Shown piece by piece: positions 8,926 to 17,653 of a stretch of 64,000 nt of DNA (positions within the stretch are counted from its first letter, which is position 1; the number at the start of each line of letters is the position of its first letter). The notes below the pieces were generated by a model, which searched no databases, was not told the DNA's origin, and was given only the letters and a program-made list of their open reading frames with translations. The position numbers and the translations under genes are program-made. This DNA is from an uncultured bacterium (lineage in GTDB: Bacteria; Actinomycetota; Coriobacteriia; Coriobacteriales; Coriobacteriaceae): contig CAJMKK010000005.1 in NCBI GenBank assembly GCA_905214105.1, positions 112,688-176,687 of the forward strand, given 5' to 3'.

Positions 8926-9909
8926 ATGGTTAAAGTGAAAGATCTATGGGCCGTAAAGCTAATATACAACCGCTTGAGGCGTGCTTTGTTTGCTTCGAGA
9001 ATAAATCGTCTACTGGGAAATGAAGATCAGAAGAACTTGAATACGCTATATCGCGATGCTCTTCTTATTGCTCATTCATTTGAGAAAGCTCTTTGTATTG
9101 AAGGCTGTCGCGATGATTTTGGAACACAAAAGGCCGACCGTCTCCTTGATTATTTAACGCTTGCAGCAAAAGATCCTTCTTTTGATAATCATTCATATGC
9201 TTTTATCGAGTCCATGGCGGCACTTGAGAACTGGCTTGTTCGTCGAGTTCAGCTTGGACTTGATTGCTCTAAATGGCAGCCTGGTTTTGAATTGCTCGCT
9301 GAACAAACTTCATATGAAGTTGGCCGAATTGACTTGAGTGATAGGGCTGGAATCGTTTCCGATTCTTTTGCTTCTGTCTCTGATTGCAATAAGAATGCGA
9401 TCAATTTTATTAACGGTAGACATAGTGTTCGGTCATTTGATTCAGCCCCTGTTCCCCAGGAAACGCTGACGCAAGTTGTTGAGCTTGCGCAGAGCGCGCC
9501 TTCGGCGTGCAACCGTCAGCCAAGTCGTGTGTATTTTTCCGGGCCAAAATCTGCCCAGGTTGTCTCTGCTGCCGTGCGTGGCAATAAAGGGTTTGAGCAA
9601 TCAATTTTCCAATGGGCCGTTATTACTGCTGACACTTCTCTGTTTTCCTGCGCCGAATATGACCAATGGTTTATCAACGGCGGTATCTATCTCCAGTCCT
9701 TTGTTTTGGCCTTAAAGGCCTATGGGATTGGTTCATGTATTTTCCAGTGGGTGGTCGGTGACTTTGGAAAAGAAATGCGTTCGTCCTTAGGCATTTCAGC
9801 AAATGAAGTGATCATTGCGGTCGTCGGATTTGGCTATCCAAAAGAAACGTTCGCGAGACCTGTTGCTCGGAGAATGCCTGTTTCCGAAGTCGCGTGTTGG
9901 GCAGATTAA
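8926..9909 (+). CDS. Nitroreductase-family protein in the polysaccharide operon
   Basis: 327 residues. The first 150 or so form an extension with no motif I recognise. The rest has the nitroreductase FMN fold: RHSVRSFDSAPVP, then LAQSAPSACNRQPSRVYF, and near the end a VVGFGYPKE strand. Members are NAD(P)H-dependent flavoproteins. In surface polysaccharide loci they often sit beside pyruvyltransferases, with unknown substrate. The ATG at 8926 follows ATTAGG and is the first good start after the previous stop. A role in modifying a sugar or lipid carrier is inference from context. Confidence 0.78.
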   Translation: MVKVKDLWAVKLIYNRLRRALFASRINRLLGNEDQKNLNTLYRDALLIAHSFEKALCIEGCRDDFGTQKADRLLDYLTLAAKDPSFDNHSYAFIESMAALENWLVRRVQLGLDCSKWQPGFELLAEQTSYEVGRIDLSDRAGIVSDSFASVSDCNKNAINFINGRHSVRSFDSAPVPQETLTQVVELAQSAPSACNRQPSRVYFSGPKSAQVVSAAVRGNKGFEQSIFQWAVITADTSLFSCAEYDQWFINGGIYLQSFVLALKAYGIGSCIFQWVVGDFGKEMRSSLGISANEVIIAVVGFGYPKETFARPVARRMPVSEVACWAD

Positions 9910-9953
9910 CGTTGGAATGCTCGCTGGAGTATTATTTGATTGGGAATTATTAA

Positions 9954-11069
9954 ATGAAAATTGGAATCATTACCTACCATTTTGCCCGCAACTACGGTGC
10001 GATCTTGCAGTGCTACGCACTGCAAGAGCAGCTTTGCTCCATGGGTCATGATGTTTGGGTGCTTAACTATCAAAATGTTCGTCAGGAGCGCAATAACTCC
10101 CTTCATCACAAAAGGGATGGTTTTCTATCAAATTTAGCGGTTAATGTCGCGTTGCTTCCTTTTGAACTTAAAAGGCGCTCTAAGGAGCGTAAATTTGCTG
10201 AATACGAGTCGTCTCACCTTCACTTGACGCCTCGGTTTTACGCTATTGAAGAGATGCGCGACTTTGTTAATAAGGAAGGTTTTGACCTTCTTATCTCTGG
10301 CAGTGACCAAGTTTTCAATCCTAATATTGCGGATTTCGATGAAGCTTTCTTATTTCCCTTCGAAACGTCAGCTCGTAAGGGTAGTTTTGCGGCAAGTCTC
10401 GGCAGCGCTACTGAAACTGAATTAGCTCCCTTTTCAGATGACCTAGCTTCTTTCGATGTCCTCTGTGTAAGAGAGAATACTGATGCGCCCGTGGTTAATC
10501 GCTTATGTGGGCGGTCGCCCGAGGTGGTTGACGACCCCGTGTTCCTTTTGGATTCAAAGCGTTGGGCTCAAGCTGTTGATACTTCGGTTGAAGACCGTGG
10601 GTATGTTTTGGGCTACTACATTAATAAAGAGGCTTCTGTTCGATATTTGGAGCTTACTGAGCAGGTTGCATCTGAGCTTGGATTGCCCTTGAAGGTTATA
10701 AATGTGCGTTATGGGCGGGACTCATTTAAGCCCGAGATGATTACTGATGCTGGCCCTGAGGATTTCCTTAAGCTATTCGCGGGCGCTTCTTTTGTCTGTA
10801 CGGACTCTTTCCATGGAACGGCGTTTTCACTGCTATTCGGAAAGCGTTTTGTGTCTTTTGAACCCAAATCAAATTCTAGCGACTTCCGCAAGAGAGATCT
10901 ATTAAGCAAGGTAGGAGAACCTTGGAGAAGCGTTGCGGTCGATTCTACTTCTGCGAGCGCCCTTGTCAGTGAGTTGTGTGGGCGTTCTGCTCCCGCTGCT
11001 CAAGATGGAATCGGGTGTGTTCGCGAGGCACAACTGCTATTCCTCGAGAAGATGACGAAGGAGAATTAG
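9954..11069 (+). CDS. Polysaccharide pyruvyl transferase family protein
   Basis: A 371-residue protein with the family (PF04230) features: N-terminal GIITYHFARNYGAILQCYAL, the central SGSDQVFNPNI, the DDPVFLLD strand and the hallmark TDSFHGTAFSLLFGKRF. These enzymes transfer pyruvate from phosphoenolpyruvate to a sugar, making a negatively charged ketal on the surface polymer. It lies 44 bases after the nitroreductase-like gene, and a TTG-started flippase follows immediately. Confidence 0.9.
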   Translation: MKIGIITYHFARNYGAILQCYALQEQLCSMGHDVWVLNYQNVRQERNNSLHHKRDGFLSNLAVNVALLPFELKRRSKERKFAEYESSHLHLTPRFYAIEEMRDFVNKEGFDLLISGSDQVFNPNIADFDEAFLFPFETSARKGSFAASLGSATETELAPFSDDLASFDVLCVRENTDAPVVNRLCGRSPEVVDDPVFLLDSKRWAQAVDTSVEDRGYVLGYYINKEASVRYLELTEQVASELGLPLKVINVRYGRDSFKPEMITDAGPEDFLKLFAGASFVCTDSFHGTAFSLLFGKRFVSFEPKSNSSDFRKRDLLSKVGEPWRSVAVDSTSASALVSELCGRSAPAAQDGIGCVREAQLLFLEKMTKEN

Positions 11070-11070
11070 T

Positions 11071-12369
11071 TTGGCATTTAAAGAGAAAAAGCTTCTCCAG
11101 AATACTGGCTGGTTGCTTGCGCTGCAGGCAATTAACATAGTGTTGCCTTTTGTTACGGTGCCTTACGTTACCCGCGTGTTTGGCGCTGAGCGGTATGGCG
11201 TATTCTCTATTGCTCTTAATTGGATAACTTATTTTCAGCTTGTTGTTGAGTTTGGTTTCAACCTGAGCGCAACGAAAAAGGTCGTTGAGGTTAAAGATGG
11301 GGAAGAGCTTAACGACCTCGTGTCCGCTGTCGTTATTGCTCGACTGGGACTTGTTGCCGCCTGCTTTGTCGTAATAATAATTCTCGGTATTACGTCGGCT
11401 GCAACCGGGGACCAGCTATCCTGTATGCTTGCGTTATTTTCTATGCTTGTTGGCATTGCTTTACAGCTCAACTGGCTTTTTCAGGGTTTGCAGGACATGA
11501 AGGTCATCACTATAGCCACGGCGGCTGCGCGAGGGCTTTCTGTCATTCTGATTTTCCTCCTTATAAATAACCCCGGTCAATTGATGCTTTACTCGTTCCT
11601 GTATTCAATTACTTTCCTTGCTTCGGGTGTTATTACTCATGTATTTGCTTGGAAGCGCTATGGGATCAAAATGGGTTTTGCATCTATAAAGCAGATACTT
11701 GGTGAGATGCGAGACGGAATGCCGATTTTTCTTTCATCTGCCGCCGGCAAGATCATTGGAAATGTTGGCGTTACGGTGCTCGGCGGTTGCCAGCCAAGTG
11801 CGGTCGTTGGCTCGTATGCTGCCATTTTGAAGGTGCCGCAAATGGCGAGCCTGATGTTTACTCCTGTTGGCCAAGCGCTGTATCCGCGTGTAAACGAAGA
11901 ACGAATGAAATCTCGGCGCTCCGCGGCGCGGCTTGTTGCTAAGTTTGGTATTCCCGTGGTCGTATTGTTTGCGGCTGGTTTATTTGGTAAGGCGATCCTT
12001 CGCAATCCGGTAGTCGAGATTCTCTATGGCAAAGAGTATCTAGTTTGCGCCGATACGCTCATTCCGCTTGCTATTTGGGTGTTGCTGGGCATCGTAAACA
12101 ATTTTCTCGGTGTTCAGCTTCTCATTCCTTTTGGATATCAGTCCCTATATAGCTTGCTTATGATTGTCGATTCCGTTCTTTCGTTGGTGCTTAACGTTTG
12201 GCTTGGCCATGCTTGGGGCGCCATGGGTGTTGCGTCAGCTATTGCGATATCCGAGGCTGTCCTTACGGTAGCTTTGTTTTTGGCTCTTCTTTCTGTAGTG
12301 AGGCAATCGTCCGCTGTTTCTTATAGCTCTCATGCCCATAAGGCTCAGCACATGAGAAAGGACCGATAA
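11071..12369 (+). CDS. wzx: Wzx-like polysaccharide flippase
   Basis: A 432-residue MATE/RfbX-type transporter with about 12 hydrophobic helices. The N-terminus is typical: LLQNTGWLLALQAINIVLPFVTVPYVTRVFG. It would flip lipid-linked repeat units across the membrane. The TTG start at 11071 is decided by AAGGAG six bases upstream, one base after the previous stop. Its TAA overlaps the ATG of the epimerase gene. GC content jumps sharply from this gene to the next. Confidence 0.9.
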   Translation: MAFKEKKLLQNTGWLLALQAINIVLPFVTVPYVTRVFGAERYGVFSIALNWITYFQLVVEFGFNLSATKKVVEVKDGEELNDLVSAVVIARLGLVAACFVVIIILGITSAATGDQLSCMLALFSMLVGIALQLNWLFQGLQDMKVITIATAAARGLSVILIFLLINNPGQLMLYSFLYSITFLASGVITHVFAWKRYGIKMGFASIKQILGEMRDGMPIFLSSAAGKIIGNVGVTVLGGCQPSAVVGSYAAILKVPQMASLMFTPVGQALYPRVNEERMKSRRSAARLVAKFGIPVVVLFAAGLFGKAILRNPVVEILYGKEYLVCADTLIPLAIWVLLGIVNNFLGVQLLIPFGYQSLYSLLMIVDSVLSLVLNVWLGHAWGAMGVASAIAISEAVLTVALFLALLSVVRQSSAVSYSSHAHKAQHMRKDR

Positions 12370-13463
12370 TGAAAAAAATCATGCTCGTCTTCGGCACCCG
12401 CCCGGAGGCGATCAAGATGTGCCCGCTCGTCAACGAGCTAAAGGCGCGCAGGGATGAGTTCGAGACCGTCGTGACAGTGACAGGCCAGCACCGCGAGATG
12501 CTCGACCAGGTGCTGCGCGTCTTCGACGTGACTCCCGACCACGACCTTGCGATCATGAAGCCGGGCCAGACGCTGTTCGACGTGACGTGCGACGTGCTGC
12601 TCAAGCTCAAGGCCGTCCTCGAGGACGAGAGGCCCGACGTCGTCCTGGTCCACGGCGACACCACGACCAGCTTCGCCGCTGCGCTCGCGTGCTTCTACCT
12701 GCAGATCCCCGTGGGGCACGTCGAGGCTGGTCTGCGAACCCACGACATCTACAGCCCCTGGCCGGAGGAGTTCAACCGCCAGGCGGTCGATATCGTGAGC
12801 GAGTACTACTTCGCCCCGACGGAGGCGAGCAAGGAGAACCTGCTCGGCGAGGGCAAGCCCGCGTCCAAGATCTGGGTCACCGGCAACACCGGCATCGACG
12901 CCCTGCGCACCACCGTGCGCGAGGGCTACTCCCACCCCGAGCTTGACTGGGCCGAGGGCTCCCGCCTCATCCTCATCACGGCTCACCGCCGCGAGAACCT
13001 GGGCGAGCCCATGCATCGCATGTTCCGCGCCATCCGCCGCGTGATGGAGGAGCACCCCGACACCAAGGCGATCTACCCCATCCACATGAACCCACTCGTC
13101 CGCAAGGCGGCACATGAGGAGCTGGACGGCTTCGACCGCCTTCACATCATCGACCCGCTCGAGGTTCTCGACTTCCACAACTTCATGGCGGCGAGCCACC
13201 TCATCCTCACCGACTCTGGCGGTATCCAGGAGGAGGCCCCGAGCCTGGGTAAGCCGGTGCTCGTCATGCGCGACACCACCGAACGCCCCGAGGGCGTTGC
13301 CGCCGGCACGCTGAAGCTCGTCGGCACCGAGGAGGACGTCATCTACCGCGAGTTCAGCCGCCTGCTCAGCGATCAGGCCGAGTACGAGGCCATGAGTCAT
13401 GCGTCGAATCCCTACGGTGACGGACATGCGAGTGAGCGAATTGCGGACGTGCTTGCGCGGTAG
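12369..13463 (+). CDS. wecB: UDP-N-acetylglucosamine 2-epimerase
   Basis: 364 residues. Interconverts UDP-GlcNAc and UDP-ManNAc. Motifs: FGTRPEAIKMCPL, VTVTGQHREML, HGDTTTSFAAAL, HVEAGLRT, ITAHRRENLG, YPIHMNP and TDSGGIQEEAPSLGKPVLVMR. It is translationally coupled to wzx (TAATG). Base composition is that of the GC-rich core genome, unlike the nine AT-rich genes before it. It may therefore be the native anchor gene at the right edge of an exchangeable cassette. Confidence 0.95.
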   Translation: MKKIMLVFGTRPEAIKMCPLVNELKARRDEFETVVTVTGQHREMLDQVLRVFDVTPDHDLAIMKPGQTLFDVTCDVLLKLKAVLEDERPDVVLVHGDTTTSFAAALACFYLQIPVGHVEAGLRTHDIYSPWPEEFNRQAVDIVSEYYFAPTEASKENLLGEGKPASKIWVTGNTGIDALRTTVREGYSHPELDWAEGSRLILITAHRRENLGEPMHRMFRAIRRVMEEHPDTKAIYPIHMNPLVRKAAHEELDGFDRLHIIDPLEVLDFHNFMAASHLILTDSGGIQEEAPSLGKPVLVMRDTTERPEGVAAGTLKLVGTEEDVIYREFSRLLSDQAEYEAMSHASNPYGDGHASERIADVLAR

Positions 13464-13516
13464 TTTTCTCTGGGCTGTTTTATGAAGCTGCTCTTTTGGA
13501 ACATAAATAGTAAAGA

Positions 13517-13575
13517 CAATGCCGACCTTGTCCTCGCGTGCATGCGAGAGAAAGAGGTCGGCATTGCGGTTTTTG
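13517..13575 (+). terminator. Terminator of the polysaccharide operon
   Basis: CAATGCCGACCT (13517-13528) pairs perfectly with AGGTCGGCATTG (13555-13566). A nested CTCGC/GCGAG stem lies inside, and GCGGTTTTT follows. It lies about 55 bases after the wecB stop. Confidence 0.8.
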
Positions 13576-13627
13576 CTGAGCTTTTTTAACAGACTTTTCA
13601 GATGAGCTGTTAAATAGAACTGGTTGA

Positions 13628-14277
13628 GGCGCCGTCAAGAATCTTTCGCAAATTGATTTTACCGGCCTCAGCCTCGTTCTCTTCTGGCCCTCCGTCTTTC
13701 CCTTCGGCCTGTCCATCTCCTCCAGCTTGGACATGTCCAGGTACCTCCTATTGCCCCACTCGTGCTCCACTATGTACTTCAGCCTCGCTGTCACCAGCAT
13801 GAGGGCCGAGTTGCCGTCCGGGAAGGTCCCGGCGATCCTTGTCCTCCTCCTGATCTTGCGGTTTATGCGCTCGATCCCGTTGTTCATTCTGATTTGGCGC
13901 CAGTGCTCGGGCGGGAACTCCGTGTAGGCCAGTGTCTCGACGAACCCGTCGCGCACCGTCCTCGCGGCCGCTCCGAAGGGCTTCGGCACGCTGAGATCAA
14001 CTACCCCGGCGCCCGTGACGATCCATCTCGCGTACTAGCCGCTGTGGTAGGTCTCCCGGCCCGCCGTCTTTTCATAGCGCTCGGCCCGATAAGCTCGGAC
14101 GCTCCTCGTTGAGCAGCGCGTCGAGCGACCCCTCGTCTACCGATGCGATGTTCGCAGACGCGGCCCGTGCCCCCTTTCGTCGGTGATTTGTTGTTTAGCC
14201 GCTAAAAATCAAATGACAGGGCGCGCGCCGTGTTCCGCTATGCGGTTGTCAAATTGCGAAAGTAATTTTGCGTCACC
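13628..14277 (-). mobile_element. Decayed, internally deleted IS256-family element
   Basis: About 650 bases bounded by imperfect inverted repeats. One end is 13628-13656 (contains CTTTCGCAAATTGA). The other is 14249-14277 and reads, on the minus strand, GGTGACGC followed by CTTTCGCAATTTGAC. A full element would be about 1.3 kb, so roughly half is gone. No matching target duplication is visible at the flanks. It separates the polysaccharide operon from the defence island. Confidence 0.8.
13631..14172 (-). pseudogene. IS256-family (mutator-type) transposase remnant
   Basis: On the minus strand an N-terminal piece (SANIASVDEGSLDALLNEER) is followed by a frameshift, then YRAERYEKTAGRETYHSG, an in-frame TAG, and WIVTGAGVVDLSVPKPFG. 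This joins directly to the C-terminal piece EFPPEHWRQIRMNNGIERI and SALMLVTARLKYI. The central catalytic region is deleted, so the protein cannot be active. The open frame runs on past the element to 13480, but that part is not transposase. Confidence 0.8.
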
Positions 14278-14289
14278 GCTGTGTTCCAA

Positions 14290-14456
14290 ACAGTTCGATC
14301 ATCGGGCTACCGTTTGGCGGAAAATAATAGGCTGATGCGCTCTTCTAAAGTGTCGGGGAGTAATATTGTTTCAGGCGTTCACTGCCTGGTGCATGACGTT
14401 AGCGTCCACTTGTTGACCATTGAATTTGGTCGACTGATTATTGGGGGTTGTCATGT
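14290..14456 (+). repeat. Dispersed repeat, copy A
   Basis: One of three related sequences in the window (others at 15964-16075 and 23048-23213). Shared landmarks are GGCTACCGTTTG near the start and a CAGGC-loop-GCCTG hairpin (here 14372-14388). CATGACGTT follows the hairpin, and GTTGACC and TTGTCATG lie further on. This copy lies between the IS256 remnant and the gene at 14625. No credible coding frame is shared between copies. It fills most of the gap. Confidence 0.7.
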
Positions 14457-14624
14457 CGCTAAACAATAGAGCTATACAAAATACCGTAGGTAATAAGTGG
14501 TTGTTGGCACGTCCGATTGATTGCACAGATCGGCACACTGTTATCTTTTGAAATGGTGGCCCGGCATGCTTGTGCTTTTGAGAGGCGCGTTACTCATATT
14601 GTTTGTTTTGCGTTAGGGGAGACA

Positions 14625-15623
14625 ATGGCTGATAAAGATTCCATTTCTAAAGAGTCTCGATTTTATGCTAAACATCCGGTCATTTTCGGTATCCTGTTTG
14701 CAATAATTCCGTGCCTCCTGACAGCGTATCTTGGCGACTTGCATGGTCAGTCTGAGATAGTTGATGAGTTGTCCAAGCGCTTCGATTCCGTGGAAGAAAG
14801 CATGAGCCTTAATGATGCGCTCGAAAGCGCGTATAAAGATTATGCGAATGTCGAGGCTGAACTAAATGCTCTTAAGGATGAGGAAGCGGGTAAACAGGTT
14901 CTTGCGAACGCTCGTGCTGCCTGGGATTCTGGTAAACATGAGGAAGCTTTGACTTCGCTGCAAAAGGCTTCTAAGAAATCTGGAGACTGTGCTGTTGCTT
15001 TTGCTGACTACTCTTCCGCTTACACCGATGAGGTTTTAGCCAAGGCTGACGAGCTGGTCTCATCAAAAAAGTATGATGAAGCGAAGAGCGTTTTGAAAGC
15101 TGCTTCGAAGATTGTGAAAGATCCGGCAAGAATCAATGATCTCCTGGATGAACTTGATGGTGTTTCCGAAGTGGCGTTGACCTCTCTTACGGTTGCTTCT
15201 TCCGATCGTTTTGAGTTGATTGAAGGTTCCCAGAAAGACACTGCCGGGAATAGTTATTCATCCGACGATACTTGGGTTGGTCGCCCTCTTAGTGCCGATT
15301 CTCCTTCGGTCATATCATTTTATATCGGTAAGAAGTACCGTTCGTTGAATGGCAAAATTGCTGTTGAATACGTAGAGGACACGAGCATCTTGAAGGACTA
15401 TGAGGCGAGACTTGAACTAAGGGGCTCTGTCGATGGGTCCGATTCAAAAGTAATTTGGCAAAAGGACCACATTACGATGAATACCGCACCTACTGACATT
15501 CCGTCGAATGAAATTGATCTATCTGATTTCGATTGGCTTGAGTTCAGGGTTTACTCCACTAAGGGATATACCGGTAATGGTATTCCGGTTTTGCTTAGTA
15601 GCGTCAAACTGATTAAAGAATGA
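14625..15623 (+). CDS. Membrane-anchored protein with helical repeats and NPCBM-like C-terminal domain
   Basis: 332 residues. A short cytoplasmic start is followed by one transmembrane helix (about 17-37). A charged helical region (about 50-200) holds two TPR-like helix pairs (ARAAWDSGKHEEALTSLQKA; ADELVSSKKYDEAKSVLKAA). The C-terminal 130 residues have the look of an NPCBM/F5-8-type beta domain (YRSLNGKIAVEYVED, ELRGSVDGSDSKVIWQKD, WLEFRVYS). It is probably surface exposed and may bind carbohydrate. The ATG follows GGGGAG. Function unknown; it opens the accessory region and need not be a defence gene. Confidence 0.7.
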   Translation: MADKDSISKESRFYAKHPVIFGILFAIIPCLLTAYLGDLHGQSEIVDELSKRFDSVEESMSLNDALESAYKDYANVEAELNALKDEEAGKQVLANARAAWDSGKHEEALTSLQKASKKSGDCAVAFADYSSAYTDEVLAKADELVSSKKYDEAKSVLKAASKIVKDPARINDLLDELDGVSEVALTSLTVASSDRFELIEGSQKDTAGNSYSSDDTWVGRPLSADSPSVISFYIGKKYRSLNGKIAVEYVEDTSILKDYEARLELRGSVDGSDSKVIWQKDHITMNTAPTDIPSNEIDLSDFDWLEFRVYSTKGYTGNGIPVLLSSVKLIKE

Positions 15624-15704
15624 GTGGCCGCTTGAGCTGGCATTGCGTATTTGTTTATTTGAGTGACGCACTATAACGAATGGAGTATTGTCGGTATTGC
15701 TTAT

Positions 15705-15743
15705 GGGCACTGGGGCTAATGCGGTCCCCAGTGCCCTTTCTTT
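15705..15743 (+). terminator. Intrinsic terminator after the NPCBM-like gene
   Basis: GGGCACTGGGG (15705-15715) pairs perfectly with CCCCAGTGCCC (15726-15736), followed by TTTCTTTG. The 600-base gap 15624-16233 otherwise holds a dispersed repeat copy, a second hairpin and no gene that I can support. Confidence 0.85.
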
Positions 15744-15963
15744 GCTCTAACTCATTTCGACCATGTCGGTCGTGGTCCTACTCCAGATTATTGAATGGTT
15801 CGGTGTGCGCGTGTCCATTATTGTGTATCTAGACGATGGGCAATTCGGTTTAATCAGTGGGGCTATATATAAATCAGCGCATAGGCATGTTTGATTCAAT
15901 GCTTCGACGCTCCCTTCGCCTGCCGGGCGGACTGATTGAGTCCAGCCCCCAAGTCGTGTTTCG

Positions 15964-16075
15964 GCAGTTTGATTTATAGACTACCGTTTGACGAAAAGAG
16001 TTAGACCAATGCCCTTTACAAAAGTACCAGGGAGTACCATTGCTTCAGGCGTTTACTGCCTGGTGCATGACGTTT
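15964..16075 (+). repeat. Dispersed repeat, copy B (shorter)
   Basis: Shares CTACCGTTTGACGAAAA, GGGAGTACCATTG and the CAGGC/GCCTG hairpin followed by TGGTGCATGACGTT with the other copies. It diverges right after that, losing the last 50 bases or so. Confidence 0.7.
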
Positions 16076-16083
16076 CTCGTGGA

Positions 16084-16123
16084 CACAGGTCCCTTCCTGC
16101 CAAGGGGATAGGGACTTGTGTTT
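16084..16123 (+). terminator. Hairpin after repeat copy B
   Basis: CACAGGTCCC (16084-16093) pairs with GGGACTTGTG (16111-16120) with one GU pair, then TTTG. Terminator-like but with a short T-run. Confidence 0.5.
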
Positions 16124-16233
16124 GCATCGACAATGGATACGGAGTCGCGTACTCATTGCGCTAGATGACTTCAACATTGAAGTGATATTAATACTTAGGG
16201 CTAATCCGTTCTGGTTGCAAAGGGATTTGTGTG

Positions 16234-17493
16234 ATGAAAACTCAGATATTGGTCTATAAAAAACCGAATTGCGGTTTTACGGAAACAAGCGACTTGACGA
16301 TAAGGGAATTCGGTAAAGCGCTCGCGTTCGGTGCCTTTGATCTAACGGTTATCGACTTGCAGGATAAGTATTTATGGAAAAGCGATTACACCAACGATAA
16401 AATTCTGCAAGATCATGCGGACATTTCCTCTATTCGGCAAATGATGCTGCAGTCAAATAAGGCTAAGTGCATTGTTGTGCTTCCGCAAAACTATTCGTTT
16501 TTATATTCTTATGGATACAATCTAGAGACTCATTCTGAGGGATATAAGAAAAAGAAGCCTCTAAAGGATTTTATTAAAGATTTCGCTGTCTCTCCGATAG
16601 GCGAGTTGTTTTCCTTCTCACTTCGTATTTGTTTTGGGAAGTCGATAACTCTTGTTTCTAATAAAGAGCTTCATTCTGATTTTTCGTTCAGTATGCCAAT
16701 CGCCTCTCCCCTCAAGCCACTATTAACTTCGAACGCTTCTACGATCTCAACGGTACTGATATCTGAGACCCTCGCAGCTACAACCCTTGAGATAAACACC
16801 AATGAGGATTTATCGGCGGTTATTGATGCTATATTCCCGGCAGTAGTTCAGTCCGTTCTGATTCCAGATTGGCTTGACGAAGTCGAATATCATGATGAAA
16901 CGGCCCAAAGAGCGCGAATAAAAGAGATAGACGAAGAAATGGCTCTTCTGGACAAGGAAAAGAAAGAAATCGAGGGAGTCCTCTCTAATTATCAAGATAT
17001 TAAATCAGTCCTCTGCTCCAAGGATTTTGAACTTGAAAAAATGACTCGTCATCTTTTGGCAAAGATCGTTGAGGTGGATGAGGACTTTGAAGACTGCAAG
17101 GAAGAGGATTTTAGGTTCTCATACAATGACACTCTCTATTTAATTGAAATTAAAGGTAGTAAGGGTGGATTGAAGCGACAGCATATTTCGAAGACATATG
17201 ATCATGTCCAAATAAAAGCGGACGCGATGGAAGACGAAGGCAGCACCAGCAAGTTAAAAGGCGTCCTAATTTTTGCATCACAGATTGAATTAAAACCTGA
17301 AGAGCGAGATCCTTTCCCTGAAACCCAGATTACCATTGCCCGTAAAAACGACATTGCGGTTCTTTCGACTGAGACGTTGCTTCGTTGCTATGAAGCCTAT
17401 ATAGAGAAACGTTTGACTTCGACTTCTTTTAAGGAGACTTTGAGCCAAACGTCTGGGCTTGTAAGCTTGGATTTGTTTGGCTTGGATGCTTAG
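16234..17493 (+). CDS. Candidate PD-(D/E)xK nuclease-like protein upstream of Gabija
   Basis: 419 residues, not matched to any named family by me. The N-terminal 200 residues are mixed alpha/beta. A charged helical stretch follows (about 225-260, coiled-coil like). Then comes a segment reading LYLIEIKGSKGG, where the E-x-K at the end of a strand resembles the catalytic half of a PD-(D/E)xK site. An acidic stretch (EDFEDCKEEDF) precedes it. The ATG at 16234 has AGGGA eight bases upstream; GTG at 16231 is an alternative. It is 160 bases ahead of gajA on the same strand and could be an independent effector or an accessory. Confidence 0.6.
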   Translation: MKTQILVYKKPNCGFTETSDLTIREFGKALAFGAFDLTVIDLQDKYLWKSDYTNDKILQDHADISSIRQMMLQSNKAKCIVVLPQNYSFLYSYGYNLETHSEGYKKKKPLKDFIKDFAVSPIGELFSFSLRICFGKSITLVSNKELHSDFSFSMPIASPLKPLLTSNASTISTVLISETLAATTLEINTNEDLSAVIDAIFPAVVQSVLIPDWLDEVEYHDETAQRARIKEIDEEMALLDKEKKEIEGVLSNYQDIKSVLCSKDFELEKMTRHLLAKIVEVDEDFEDCKEEDFRFSYNDTLYLIEIKGSKGGLKRQHISKTYDHVQIKADAMEDEGSTSKLKGVLIFASQIELKPEERDPFPETQITIARKNDIAVLSTETLLRCYEAYIEKRLTSTSFKETLSQTSGLVSLDLFGLDA

Positions 17494-17653
17494 TCTCTTA
17501 ACTGAAGCGGAATAGAACGCGGCCTTACGAGCAAAGATGTCCTTGTGATGGCCTTTGCGCGAGTAATAACGAACATCTGTTGGTGTCCGCTTAGCACAAC
17601 ACGAGGCGTGCTAGATTATTGGTAGCCATAAACCCTAACGGTCAGGAGGCTGC

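Noticed and set aside
13480..13630. Open frame running from the IS256 C-terminus past the element end
   Set aside because: The sequence outside the inverted repeat encodes no transposase part and includes the polysaccharide operon terminator.
14281..14469. A 62-codon frame after the IS remnant
   Set aside because: It coincides with a dispersed repeat copy. The other copies do not preserve the frame.
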